In this document: positions 27,216-41,290 of the stretch, in pieces
Layout: each line of letters begins with the position of its first letter
Numbering within the stretch: position 1 is the stretch's first letter
Origin: Thiothrix sp.
GTDB taxonomy: Bacteria; Pseudomonadota; Gammaproteobacteria; Thiotrichales; Thiotrichaceae
Assembly: GCF_028714775.1 (NCBI RefSeq)
Contig: NZ_JAQTLS010000012.1
Coordinates: forward strand, 1 to 64,000
Direction: 5' to 3'
DNA: 64,000 bases
The notes under the pieces: generated by a model
Database searches by the model: none
What the model was told of the DNA's origin: nothing
The model's input: only the letters and a program-made list of their open reading frames with translations
Translations under genes and position numbers: made by a program

Positions 27216-28457
27216 ATGTTGAAAGACGCTATTACTCAGGATAGAGAAGAAATCCAGCATTTCTGGCACCGTTTTTTCAGCGATACAAGTTTATATGAGG
27301 GTATCCTTGTCTCGGCACAATGCCTGTTCGACAGGATGCTAGAGATGGGTGAGGAGTGCCATGCCCTGCAATGGATGCAGGAGTGTGATGTGCGAGGCTT
27401 GCACACATTGGAGAGCCGTTTTCCGTACCGCTCCCCTAACAGTATCAAGGAAAATTGTTACTCCCGCGCTTCGGTGATGGAAAAGGATAAAAGCCTGTCG
27501 ATGCGCTTCCATGCGCTGGTTCCGCAGATCGTTGAGGAATACAAAGGCTCGTTTATCGACCAACTGCGCTGCATCCATTTTCTGGGGATGGCGGGTAATG
27601 AATCCATCATGCTTTACCCATCCCAAACACGGCGGCTCCAGTCCGATGCGGTAACGCGGATTGCGGGGGAAATCAGGAATATTCCCACTGGCTTTGGCGA
27701 TTACCGTTTTAATGCGCCAAGCCCTGCTAATCTTGATGCTTTGCTATCGGTGTATACGCGCAAGGTGGAAAGTCTTTTGGGGGAAGTTGACCGGCAATCG
27801 GTCTACCATTTCGTGAGTTTTGCCCAGTATTATTTCGCGGTGCTGCACCCTTTCTATGAACGCTGTGGGCGTACCAGCGAAGACCTGATGTACCTGCTAT
27901 TTGAACAGGTGGGGATCGGCAAACGTTACATCTCCTGTGCGGGCAACCGCGCTTCACCGCTGGCGCACGAACGCATGGGCATGATCAATACCGCTGTGGA
28001 AGGCTTTAACCAAAAGATTGCACGGCATTTTGGCCTTGATCCGCAAGGCATACACACTACCCCCGATATTTACCGCGCTTTGACCGCTACGTATTTCCCC
28101 GAGCAGTTTGAACAGGTTTATGCCAATGAGCCTGCCCGCCCTTATTATTATGCGCACCCACTGCCGCAAATCTTGCCTGCCTATTACTTCCTGATGGAAG
28201 CCTTGCTGTTTGATGAGTTGAACAGTTTTAGTTTGGATGCGCCACCAGCGCACATTGTCCAACTGGGTCAGCACTTACGGGAAAAGGGGCAAAAAGAATA
28301 CCTTGACCCATCCGCTGCTTACGCCCAGAACATCCGTTTGCTGGATGTCCTACACGATTTGTCAGGTTCCCCGTCTTATGGGGCAGGGATTAGCACCGGC
28401 ATGGGATTCAGTAACGGACAAAGCTATACGCCGATCCGCGTAGAATTGGTTCCTTGA
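27216..28457 (+). CDS. Fic-like protein with a degenerate HPFxxGNGR motif
   Basis: This 413-residue protein is not a standard family member that I can name. Residues 150-235 resemble a Fic domain: a strand and flap-like segment (GFGDYRFNAPSPANLDALL) then helices leading to HFVSFAQYYFAVLHPFYERC. The core reads HPFYERCGRTSE at 211-222 against the Fic consensus HPFx(D/E)GNGRxxR, so His, Pro, Phe, acidic, Gly and Arg are kept while the inner Gly-Asn and final Arg are lost. Loss of the residues that hold ATP phosphates suggests weak or altered nucleotidyl transfer. The start at 27216 has AAGGAG five bases upstream. Its last 34 bases overlap the convergent secreted-protein gene. Other domains were not recognised. 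Confidence 0.6.
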   Translation: MLKDAITQDREEIQHFWHRFFSDTSLYEGILVSAQCLFDRMLEMGEECHALQWMQECDVRGLHTLESRFPYRSPNSIKENCYSRASVMEKDKSLSMRFHALVPQIVEEYKGSFIDQLRCIHFLGMAGNESIMLYPSQTRRLQSDAVTRIAGEIRNIPTGFGDYRFNAPSPANLDALLSVYTRKVESLLGEVDRQSVYHFVSFAQYYFAVLHPFYERCGRTSEDLMYLLFEQVGIGKRYISCAGNRASPLAHERMGMINTAVEGFNQKIARHFGLDPQGIHTTPDIYRALTATYFPEQFEQVYANEPARPYYYAHPLPQILPAYYFLMEALLFDELNSFSLDAPPAHIVQLGQHLREKGQKEYLDPSAAYAQNIRLLDVLHDLSGSPSYGAGISTGMGFSNGQSYTPIRVELVP

Positions 28458-29191
28458 TCAAGGCTTCGCCGCAGGCTATCCAGCAGTTGCGGCGCAGGTG
28501 CGGTTTCCTTGGCAGGTTGGAAAACACCCGGTAATTTCGCGGCGGGGGATTTGATCGGTGTAGGTTTCCCCCACGTTTTCCCCCAATCATGGGTGGTATA
28601 TTGGTAAAAACGCTGCTGTTCGCGCCCGTCACGCTCAAGGTTGGCAACACCGATCAGCGCCCCGTTGCCATCTTTGTCGATATTGAAATCGTGTAGGCTC
28701 AGGTATTCACTCGCCCACAGCGGCTGGTTCAAATCCTTCGGGAAACCCATCTTGAGGCAGTCAATGCTGGCAAGCTGCTTCTTGCCGCGTAGCACGGTAT
28801 ATTCATCGCCCGGCCCTTCAATTGCCCACATGCTGAACAACATAATGCGGTCGTAAGCGGGCGTGCTATAAATACCTTCGACTGTGTGGCCTGCGGCAAT
28901 CGGGTAGGTATGCCATTGATCCCCCTGTTGGATGAACATGACCGTGCCAAGCTGCTCCAATCGTTGCCCCACCAGTATCGGTAAGGTCACGCCATTGACC
29001 GTATAGCCGTGCAGGGAACCGCTTTCGATCAGCATCTGCACCATTTCCCGGCTGGGATTGGCTTCTTGCCCACACTGCCAGCTTTCCTGCCAGTAAGTGT
29101 CCGGCGCTTGCCTGTCCGCGAGGGCAGGGGTGGTGGTCAGCAGTGCCGCCGCCAGCGTGTAGCATAATGCGGCGTATCCAGACTTTTGCAT
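28424..29191 (-). CDS. Secreted hypothetical protein
   Basis: The 255-residue product starts with a signal peptide (SGYAALCYTLAAALLTTTPA, cleavage near ALA-DR). The mature part has two cysteines (WQCGQEANP; IDCLKMGFP) that could form a disulfide and WTYPI/Trp-rich segments. A C-terminal block HDWGKTWGKPTPI resembles sialidase-type Asp-box fragments (SxDxGxTW) but is a single copy. No enzyme family is recognised. It is convergent with, and overlaps by 34 bp, the Fic-like gene, and is divergent from the toxin-antitoxin pair. Confidence 0.7.
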   Translation of the reverse strand: MQKSGYAALCYTLAAALLTTTPALADRQAPDTYWQESWQCGQEANPSREMVQMLIESGSLHGYTVNGVTLPILVGQRLEQLGTVMFIQQGDQWHTYPIAAGHTVEGIYSTPAYDRIMLFSMWAIEGPGDEYTVLRGKKQLASIDCLKMGFPKDLNQPLWASEYLSLHDFNIDKDGNGALIGVANLERDGREQQRFYQYTTHDWGKTWGKPTPIKSPAAKLPGVFQPAKETAPAPQLLDSLRRSLDQGTNSTRIGV

Positions 29192-29287
29192 ACATACTTC
29201 CTTTGTACCGATGAAAAGTAGCGATTCATGTTAGGGTTTTTAGTGTGGACATTCAAGGCGGTGTGCTTGCATCGTAACGTTAATCGG

Positions 29288-29306
29288 CGTATGTTTTTGT
29301 CATACA
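29288..29306. promoter_or_regulatory. Inverted repeat upstream of tacA (candidate autoregulatory operator)
   Basis: CGTATG and CATACA flank a seven-base spacer (arms GTATG/CATAC pair exactly), 20 bp before the tacA start. TacA-type antitoxins carry ribbon-helix-helix domains that repress their own operon at short palindromes, so the position fits an operator. The arm length is short and chance occurrence is possible. Confidence 0.4.
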
Positions 29307-29325
29307 TGATTTAAGGGTGAACCTG

Positions 29326-29586
29326 ATGACAACTTCTATACTGAGTGTGCGTGTCAGTGAAACAGAGAGAAATTTGCTGGAAACGGCTGCCAAATACGCC
29401 CATACCAGCCTTAGCGATTTTGTCCGGCGCAAAGCTTTGGAGTCTGCTGAGATTGAAATGATGGGGCGGGTAGTGGTCGAAATATCTGCTAAACACTGGC
29501 AAGATTTCGAGGCATGGCTCAACACACCACCGCAAGCGATACCTGCATTACAACGTATTGCGGGGATGAAGCCTGCATGGGAATAA
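29326..29586 (+). CDS. tacA: TacA-type antitoxin (DUF1778)
   Basis: This 86-residue antitoxin pairs with the adjacent acetyltransferase toxin. Its N-terminus is a ribbon-helix-helix DNA-binding domain (ILSVRVSETERNLLETAAKY, then TSLSDFVRRKALESAE) typical of DUF1778/TacA, and its C-terminal tail (ISAKHWQDFEAWLNTPPQ, IPALQRI) matches the toxin-wrapping segment of the family. The start at 29326 has AAGGGTG upstream. The gene overlaps the toxin start by ten bases. Confidence 0.9.
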   Translation: MTTSILSVRVSETERNLLETAAKYAHTSLSDFVRRKALESAEIEMMGRVVVEISAKHWQDFEAWLNTPPQAIPALQRIAGMKPAWE

Positions 29587-30080
29587 GCAAGCCACGTCCG
29601 TTGAGCGAAGATGACAACCGTGCCGAATTTGATTGTGGCAGGGCTTCGTTGAATGAGTGGTTTCAACGCCACGCATGGAAAAATCACAAAGCGGATATAT
29701 CGCGTACCAATATTGTGTGTGACACCGAAACAGGAAAGATAGCGGGTTACGTCACGCTGCTTGCCGCAGAAATACGCCGTGAGTTTTTGGTCAAGACGCA
29801 GCAACGTAATAAACCAGAGGCGATTCCAGTTATTTTGCTGGGGCAATTGGCAGTCGATACCCACTATCAAGGGCAATGCTTGTCAACGTCATTATTGTTC
29901 TTCGCTTTTAAAACGGTGTTGCGTATTGCGGATGTGGCAGGTTGTTACGGTTTGATTACCCATCCGTTGGATGAATCAGTACGGGCTTTCTATCAACACC
30001 ACGGTTTTCAGGATATTCCGTATGACCTGGAACGTGCCATGATGGTTCGGATTGCGGATTTGCGGGCAAGTGGGTTTTAG
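29577..30080 (+). CDS. tacT: TacT-type GNAT acetyltransferase toxin, acetyl-CoA motif altered
   Basis: TacT toxins acetylate aminoacyl-tRNAs and stop translation. The 167-residue product starts at 29577 inside the antitoxin stop region and shows the family N-terminus (ISKPRPLSEDDNRAEFDCGR) and C-terminus with the catalytic Tyr (AFYQHHGFQ, Tyr139). The acetyl-CoA pyrophosphate loop, normally (Q/R)xxGxG/A as in YQGRGLGxxLL, reads YQGQCLSTSLL, so the key Gly is Cys101 and the following Gly is Ser. This may reduce or abolish acetyl-CoA binding. The pair looks like a toxin-antitoxin module whose toxin may be attenuated. Confidence 0.88.
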   Translation: MGISKPRPLSEDDNRAEFDCGRASLNEWFQRHAWKNHKADISRTNIVCDTETGKIAGYVTLLAAEIRREFLVKTQQRNKPEAIPVILLGQLAVDTHYQGQCLSTSLLFFAFKTVLRIADVAGCYGLITHPLDESVRAFYQHHGFQDIPYDLERAMMVRIADLRASGF

Positions 30081-30291
30081 TGATTTAGATAAGTAACTGC
30101 CCAAAATTTTTCATATGCCACGATGAATAGAAAATATTTATAATAACAATAATTAATGATTTAAGTGTCAGATTGTGTTGTTTTATTTTTTGATTTTATG
30201 TTTGTGCTCGCGTCAGTTTATTTGATGGGTTGATTTTTAATTAAAATTAAATCAAATGCGATGACTGAAGTTTTGATGGGGTTTTTTGTGA

Positions 30292-31299
30292 TTAATTTAT
30301 TGGTGCTGTGACTTTTCCAAAAGGCATGTTATAATTGTGCCCCCATATTTTTAGGTTGCCACTCGTTTTTAATTCCAGCGTGTAGTTTTTTATTTTGTAT
30401 GAGGAAAAATGATCGTCAGAATGAGCAGTTAATGTAAGTTCGGTTCCAGGTCTAGCAGCGGTTTTTCCACTTTCGGATATGCTGAAAAATGATGGGAAAT
30501 AGATATTTCTTCTTTCTTTTGAAGGATTGTGCCAATCTTTTTTATTGTACAATACGTCATATGCTGCTTGTTCAATTCTTTGTGTATATGGTCTTACCAT
30601 CCTTTCAATGGCGAATGATCCACGATCTGCATGAGATGATGGATTTCTGTGTGTGATCCATTCTTTAATTTCTTCTTTTGTATAATTTGCCTCATTAAAT
30701 CCTTGCAAAAATTGATAAAGTTTATGATCTAGCTGAGATATTTTCCGATTAAATGCCAATTCAAAGAATCTCATGTAATCTCTATATCTACCCATATAGT
30801 TTTTGTGGCAAAGTGCCTCTGATAGTAGAATTACTCCATTTAATCTATCATTCAGGAGGTCTTGATGTATATTTTGACATTCACGAACACTGAAATATTC
30901 TGTGATGGTTGGGGTTCCATGTATTTCGTATCCTGATGTTTCATTTAGCCACTCGAGTTCGCTTGGTGTTTCATAAGCAAATAAAATATACGGAATGGGA
31001 GAAAATAATTCTTTTGATGATTTTGTTATAACAGAAAGTAGGTTTGCTTCTTTTTCAATATATTGTTCAGCAAGGTGTATTTTGCTCAATGGAAGTATGA
31101 TTTCCCTAGTGTCATTAAGTGCTGGATTTTTATCTAGTGTGATTATTGATGAAATTAAAACATGTAAAATTCCATCTTCGAAGAATTGATGTTGACCTAC
31201 TATTACCTCGGCATTATGAGGATGTGTGATCCAGTTCTTTACTTTTATTTCTTTTTCTGCTTCAGGTAATTTTACGAGAACATTTCTAATAATTTTCAT
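30292..31299 (-). CDS. AT-rich gene with an RNxxxH HEPN-type motif
   Basis: I do not recognise this 335-residue protein as a named family. Its C-terminal half has a long helix (RYRDYMRFFELAFNRKISQL), a connecting helix (DHKLYQFLQGF), then THRNPSSHADRG with Arg218-Asn219-x3-His223, which fits the HEPN ribonuclease signature R(N/H/D)xxxH, and a following helix (IERMVRPYTQRIEQAAYDVL). The N-terminal 140 residues are mixed alpha/beta and the last 70 are strand-rich. Composition is far more AT-rich than the flanks, including the intergenic 30081-30291, and it neighbours a toxin-antitoxin pair, so horizontal acquisition is likely. A defence or abortive-infection role is inference; MauJ-like or other uncharacterised families are alternatives. 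Confidence 0.6.
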   Translation of the reverse strand: MKIIRNVLVKLPEAEKEIKVKNWITHPHNAEVIVGQHQFFEDGILHVLISSIITLDKNPALNDTREIILPLSKIHLAEQYIEKEANLLSVITKSSKELFSPIPYILFAYETPSELEWLNETSGYEIHGTPTITEYFSVRECQNIHQDLLNDRLNGVILLSEALCHKNYMGRYRDYMRFFELAFNRKISQLDHKLYQFLQGFNEANYTKEEIKEWITHRNPSSHADRGSFAIERMVRPYTQRIEQAAYDVLYNKKDWHNPSKERRNIYFPSFFSISESGKTAARPGTELTLTAHSDDHFSSYKIKNYTLELKTSGNLKIWGHNYNMPFGKVTAPIN

Positions 31300-31334
31300 T
31301 CTATATTCTTGCCTAGATAGGTTTAATTTAAGAT

Positions 31335-31358
31335 CAGGCTGATAAGATGACCAGCCTG
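31335..31358. repeat. Inverted repeat between metH and the HEPN-motif gene
   Basis: CAGGCTG and CAGCCTG form a seven-base-pair stem with a ten-base loop, nested inside AGATC/GATCT arms. It lies 58 bp beyond the metH stop and 35 bp before the start of the AT-rich gene, both on the minus strand. It could be a metH terminator (no T-run on that strand) or an operator for the downstream gene. Confidence 0.35.
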
Positions 31359-31416
31359 AATGATCTCAAATATAACAATGCTTTAATATGGACTTCAATA
31401 TCAGTATTCAAGTGTG

Positions 31417-35100
<3,684 letters not shown>

Positions 35101-35294
35101 CGTCGTATCATTTGTGCATTTCAAATCAAGGCGGCTATCGTACCAGAATGTGCGGGGCATGGCACACGTCACATTTTGCGGCTTCCCTATGCACAATGGG
35201 CAGTTTTGCGCTGAAAACCGATGGTTTATGCTTTAGGATTGCAAGAAATATCCATGATTAATCAGCAACCACCACAGATTTAAGAGGTTAGCGC

Positions 35295-36221
35295 ATGTCA
35301 GCAGAGTATCCTATTGTCGCGATTACGGGTTCGTCCGGTGCGGGTTCTTCTACTGTTATCAAAGCGTTGGAACGCATTTTCTGGCGCGAACGGGTCAAAG
35401 CCGTGTATATCGAAGGCAGCGCCTTCCACCGCTATGACCGTAAAACCATGCGCGAAGAAATGCGCAAGTCCAAGGAAGCAGGGCGCATCCTGAGCCACTT
35501 CGGGCCAGACGGCAACCATCTGGACAAACTGGAAACCTTGTTTGTGCAATACGGCGCAACGGGCACGGGCATGAGCCGCCATTACCTGCACACCAAAGAA
35601 ATGGCAGCAAAATACAGTCAGGAACCCGGCACATTCACCCCGTGGGAACAAATGGACGGCGACAGCGATTTGTTGCTGTACCGTGGTTTGCACGGCGCCG
35701 TGGTCGCGGGTGACATCAATATTGCCCAATACCCCGACTTAAGCATCGGTATGGCACCAAACGCCAATCTGGAATGGATGCGCAAAATCCAACGTGATAC
35801 CGCAATGCGTGGTTACTCCAAGGAAGAAGTGCAGGCATCCATTTTGGAACGTTTGCACGACTATGTGCATTACATCACCCCGCAGTTCTCACGCACCGAC
35901 ATCAATTTCCAAATGATCCCGGTGGTGGACACTTCCGACCCGTTTGGTGATGAGGAAATGCCGACGGCAGACGAATGCTACCTTGTCATCCATTTTGGCA
36001 AGAAATTCATGCCAGACTTTAAGCCGTTACTGGCGGATATTCCGGGCGCATTCATGTCCCGCCGCAGCACGCTGGTAGTCTCCGGCAGCAAGATGCTCGC
36101 TGCGATTGAGCTGATCCTATTACCTATCATCCACGACCTGATCAAGCAAAGCCGCCAATTGCGCAATATCACCGACGTGCCAAAAGACCGGGGTGCTGGT
36201 TTGCTGGGTGTGGAAGAATAA
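35295..36221 (+). CDS. cbbP: Phosphoribulokinase (Calvin cycle)
   Basis: This enzyme phosphorylates ribulose-5-phosphate to ribulose-1,5-bisphosphate for RuBisCO. The 308-residue product is the octameric bacterial form, with P-loop GSSGAGSST (about residues 12-20), substrate blocks EGSAFHRYDRKTMREEM and HFGPDGNHLDKLE, and LLLYRGLHGAVV. It indicates an autotrophic lifestyle. AGAGG precedes the ATG. It is divergent from metH across 194 bp; no RuBisCO, CbbR or other Calvin-cycle gene is in the window, and no clear CbbR operator was picked out. Confidence 0.95.
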   Translation: MSAEYPIVAITGSSGAGSSTVIKALERIFWRERVKAVYIEGSAFHRYDRKTMREEMRKSKEAGRILSHFGPDGNHLDKLETLFVQYGATGTGMSRHYLHTKEMAAKYSQEPGTFTPWEQMDGDSDLLLYRGLHGAVVAGDINIAQYPDLSIGMAPNANLEWMRKIQRDTAMRGYSKEEVQASILERLHDYVHYITPQFSRTDINFQMIPVVDTSDPFGDEEMPTADECYLVIHFGKKFMPDFKPLLADIPGAFMSRRSTLVVSGSKMLAAIELILLPIIHDLIKQSRQLRNITDVPKDRGAGLLGVEE

Positions 36222-36236
36222 ACACACCCTCACCAA

Positions 36237-36270
36237 CAAGGCGCTGCCCGTATTAAAGGGTAACGCCTTG
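36237..36270. terminator. Hairpin between the phosphoribulokinase gene and the small secreted gene
   Basis: CAAGGCG pairs with CGCCTTG across a 20-base interval, 15 bases after the kinase stop and just before the 3' end of the convergent gene, so it could serve both strands. There is no T-run. Confidence 0.4.
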
Positions 36271-36283
36271 GTGGAACTTCACC

Positions 36284-36631
36284 TTACTCGGAAGGCCACA
36301 GTGGTGGCACGTAAGACGGTTTCAGGGAAGGTTGCGGTGGGTCATACTGTTTGAGGTCAGCAGGGTCAACCGTGCAGTGCGGGTCGCAACCGCTTAAATC
36401 TACTGGGGGTATGGGGTCTGCGGCGGTGTCGAAGCCTGCACCTGCTGATGCAGCCGCGTCTTCATAGTCGCCTGAATTGGCATAACCTACGGCATCTCCA
36501 CTCGTACTTTCTACCCCAACGGCTGCGTTATAGGCTTCGCCGTCTTCCTCATCTTCTGCCCAACACGGGGCGGTGTTAACGGCGAACAACAATGCGGCGC
36601 TGATAAGCAAGCTAGGTATGAAACTCTTCAT
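36284..36631 (-). CDS. Small acidic secreted protein
   Basis: This 115-residue product has a signal peptide (SFIPSLLISAALLFAVNTA, cleavage near CWA-ED) and a mature part that is acidic and rich in Ala, Gly, Tyr and Pro (EDEEDGEAYNAAVG, DPHCTVDPADL, PPQPSLKPSYVPPLW). Two cysteines (SGCDPHCT) are closely spaced. The start at 36631 is chosen over an upstream in-frame ATG because GGGAG lies seven bases before it. No family is recognised; the composition suggests a disordered periplasmic or extracellular protein. Confidence 0.65.
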   Translation of the reverse strand: MKSFIPSLLISAALLFAVNTAPCWAEDEEDGEAYNAAVGVESTSGDAVGYANSGDYEDAAASAGAGFDTAADPIPPVDLSGCDPHCTVDPADLKQYDPPQPSLKPSYVPPLWPSE

Positions 36632-36789
36632 TGGATTACTCCCTTTTTTATTGGACATCTTCATTCTAAGCCTGTGATGGTTGGGTTCTGCTGACTTATG
36701 TCACACGCTGGCAGGTGTTGGTGCAAAGCTGGACATCCTTCCGGTCGTTTGTTTAAATCCAGTCCCCGTTCTTTGGATATGTTCTGCTC

Positions 36790-37356
36790 ATGGAAGCTTT
36801 TCTCGTTTCAACTGGTATCGTTGCATTGGCAGAAATGGGGGATAAAACCCAACTGCTGTCTTTGGTTCTCGCCGCGAAATTCCGCCGTCCTGTCCCGATT
36901 ATCCTCGGTATTTTGGTTGCCACTTTGTTTAACCACGCGGGTGCGGGGGCGATTGGCGCATGGCTGACCGCCGTGTTAGGGACGGATGTGCTGCGCTGGG
37001 TATTGGGTTTGGGTTTTCTGGCAATGGCGGTATGGATCATGATTCCCGACAAGCTGGATGACGATGATGCCAACGTCGATACCTCGCATTACGGGATTTT
37101 CACTACCACGGTGATTGCCTTTTTCCTCGCCGAAATGGGTGATAAAACCCAAATTGCCACGATAGCACTGGCAGCGCAGTATGCCTCGCTCGTGTGGGTG
37201 GTGGCAGGTACGACGTTAGGTATGATGATTGCCAATGTGCCAGCCGTATTGCTGGGTGACAAAATGGCGCACAAACTGCCGCTGAAGGTGGTGCATGGTG
37301 TTGCGGCAGTGATCTTTGCCGCATTGGGTGTGTTGGCGCTGCTGGGTGTCGGGTAA
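36790..37356 (+). CDS. GDT1/TMEM165 (UPF0016) family cation transporter
   Basis: The 188-residue membrane protein has six hydrophobic segments arranged as two repeats, each opening with the family's ExGDKT motif: ALAEMGDKTQLLSLVLAA near residue 14 and FLAEMGDKTQIATIALAA near residue 115. An acidic linker (DKLDDDDANVD) joins the halves. Characterised bacterial relatives export Mn2+ and eukaryotic ones exchange Ca2+/Mn2+ for protons. No yybP-ykoY-type manganese riboswitch could be recognised in the upstream 120 bp. Confidence 0.9.
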   Translation: MEAFLVSTGIVALAEMGDKTQLLSLVLAAKFRRPVPIILGILVATLFNHAGAGAIGAWLTAVLGTDVLRWVLGLGFLAMAVWIMIPDKLDDDDANVDTSHYGIFTTTVIAFFLAEMGDKTQIATIALAAQYASLVWVVAGTTLGMMIANVPAVLLGDKMAHKLPLKVVHGVAAVIFAALGVLALLGVG

Positions 37357-37462
37357 TTACGACACTAGGGTGATTTTGGGGGAATCTATCTGTCGTTTCT
37401 ATGGCAACTTCATGTACACTCTATGGCAGTGTCAGGTCGGGTAGCATGGAGGGAAGCTAATC

Positions 37463-38008
37463 ATGGACGGAGTGTTTGTAAAGACCCCTAAAGGGCGCGA
37501 AGAAGTTGAAACCAAAGCAGGTGGGCTGCTTCCAGCCATAAGGCGTGTCCTGATTTATATTGATGGCAAACGCACCACCGATGATATGCGGATACTCCCC
37601 GGCATTACCGACATTCATCAAGTCCTGCGCCAGCTAGAAGCGGATGGGTATATTGTACCTGTGAGCAGTTCCCCCGCACCTGTTGTTACTCCTGAAACTC
37701 CTGCCGTCCATGCCCCCGTCCCCGCCGATGCGGTTGTTAAGGTGGCTCTGTCAAACACACTGTTCCGCCCCTTACCGACTGATAACAACCCGACACAAGT
37801 GCAGCTTGCGCGTAATTTTATGGTCAATACCCTGAAGGCATTTGTGGGTGCATTCGGCGTCACGGGTTTGGTTGATCGGCTAGAACATTGCCATAACCAT
37901 GCTGATCTGCGGGCGTTGTTCGATGAGTGGCATCAGGCCATCATGACCTCACGCCAAGGGATGCGCGAAGCGGATAACCTGCGCAGCAAACTGCTGGAAG
38001 TTATCTGA
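37463..38008 (+). CDS. Hypothetical protein with a winged-helix-like N-terminus
   Basis: The 181-residue product is unnamed. Residues 1-65 (VFVKTPKGREEVETKAGGL, IRRVLIYIDGKRTTDDM, LRQLEADGYIVPV) follow a pattern seen at the N-terminus of many proteobacterial uncharacterised proteins and look like a small winged-helix fold. A Pro/Ala/Val-rich linker (about 67-92) separates it from a helical C-terminal domain (ARNFMVNTLKAFVGAFG, LRALFDEWHQAIMTSRQG). AGGGAAG precedes the start. It stands alone between the GDT1 gene and leuS. Confidence 0.7.
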   Translation: MDGVFVKTPKGREEVETKAGGLLPAIRRVLIYIDGKRTTDDMRILPGITDIHQVLRQLEADGYIVPVSSSPAPVVTPETPAVHAPVPADAVVKVALSNTLFRPLPTDNNPTQVQLARNFMVNTLKAFVGAFGVTGLVDRLEHCHNHADLRALFDEWHQAIMTSRQGMREADNLRSKLLEVI

Positions 38009-38063
38009 AAATTTTCCGGCGATTGTCCCTGTTCTGTGTGCGGAATTGCCCTACTTGTTAAGC

Positions 38064-38069
38064 TATAAT
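38064..38069 (+). promoter_or_regulatory. Candidate -10 box upstream of leuS
   Basis: An exact TATAAT lies about 110 bp upstream of the leuS start. A matching -35 element at standard spacing is poor, so the call rests mainly on the -10 hexamer and position. Confidence 0.35.
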
Positions 38070-38109
38070 CCATCGTTTGCGGCGCAAGTTACTGGCTTAT
38101 TGCCAGTAA

Positions 38110-40778
<2,669 letters not shown>

Positions 40779-40779
<1 letters not shown>

Positions 40780-41282
40780 TGAAAAAGATAGCATTCCTAT
40801 TGGTATTGGTGGTTTGGTTAGCGGGATGTGCCGAACCGTTCCACTTGCGTGGAAGCAGTCCGTTACCGCAACTGATGCAGAATATTTACCTACAAGGTGT
40901 CGACCTGCAAAGCGACTTCGGCCTTGCCTTGCGTGATGGGCTGCAAAGTGCTGGGGCAAGCATCAAGCAGCAAGCGCAAGATGCTCCCGTTTTACTGACG
41001 ATTAGTGAATTGCGCGAAAACCGTATCGTGTCGGGTTACTCTTCAACCCGGCAGGTGCGTGAGTTCAACCATACGCTGGATGTCACTTTTCGTGTCAGCG
41101 GTAAGGAGTTGGGCGAGGCACAGGAACGTTCCGTGCATGTGGAACGTTCCCAAGTTTACAACGGCACTTACGTGCTCGGGGCAGCGGAAGAGGAAGCCAC
41201 AATCAAGCAGGAAATGCGCCGTGAGGCGGTGCGCCTGATGATCCTGCGCTTGCGGGCAATAGCGCCGCAAGCTGCCAAGTGA
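40779..41282 (+). CDS. lptE: LPS-assembly lipoprotein LptE
   Basis: LptE plugs the LptD barrel that inserts lipopolysaccharide into the outer membrane. The 167-residue product has a lipoprotein signal with lipobox LAGC (Cys 17), followed by the family pattern FHLRGSSPLPQLMQNIYLQG and REFNHTLDVTFRV. It follows leuS with a one-base overlap, the standard gammaproteobacterial order. In many relatives holA comes next; here the next gene is on the opposite strand and belongs to an accessory region. Confidence 0.92.
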
Positions 41283-41290
41283 CTACCGCT

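Noticed and set aside
35101..35294. Cobalamin or SAM riboswitch upstream of metH
   Set aside because: No B12-box or SAM riboswitch core sequence was visible on the minus strand.
36660..36789. Possible manganese (yybP-ykoY) riboswitch before the GDT1-type transporter
   Set aside because: The conserved GGGGAGUA and CCGACCG-type loop sequences could not be found.
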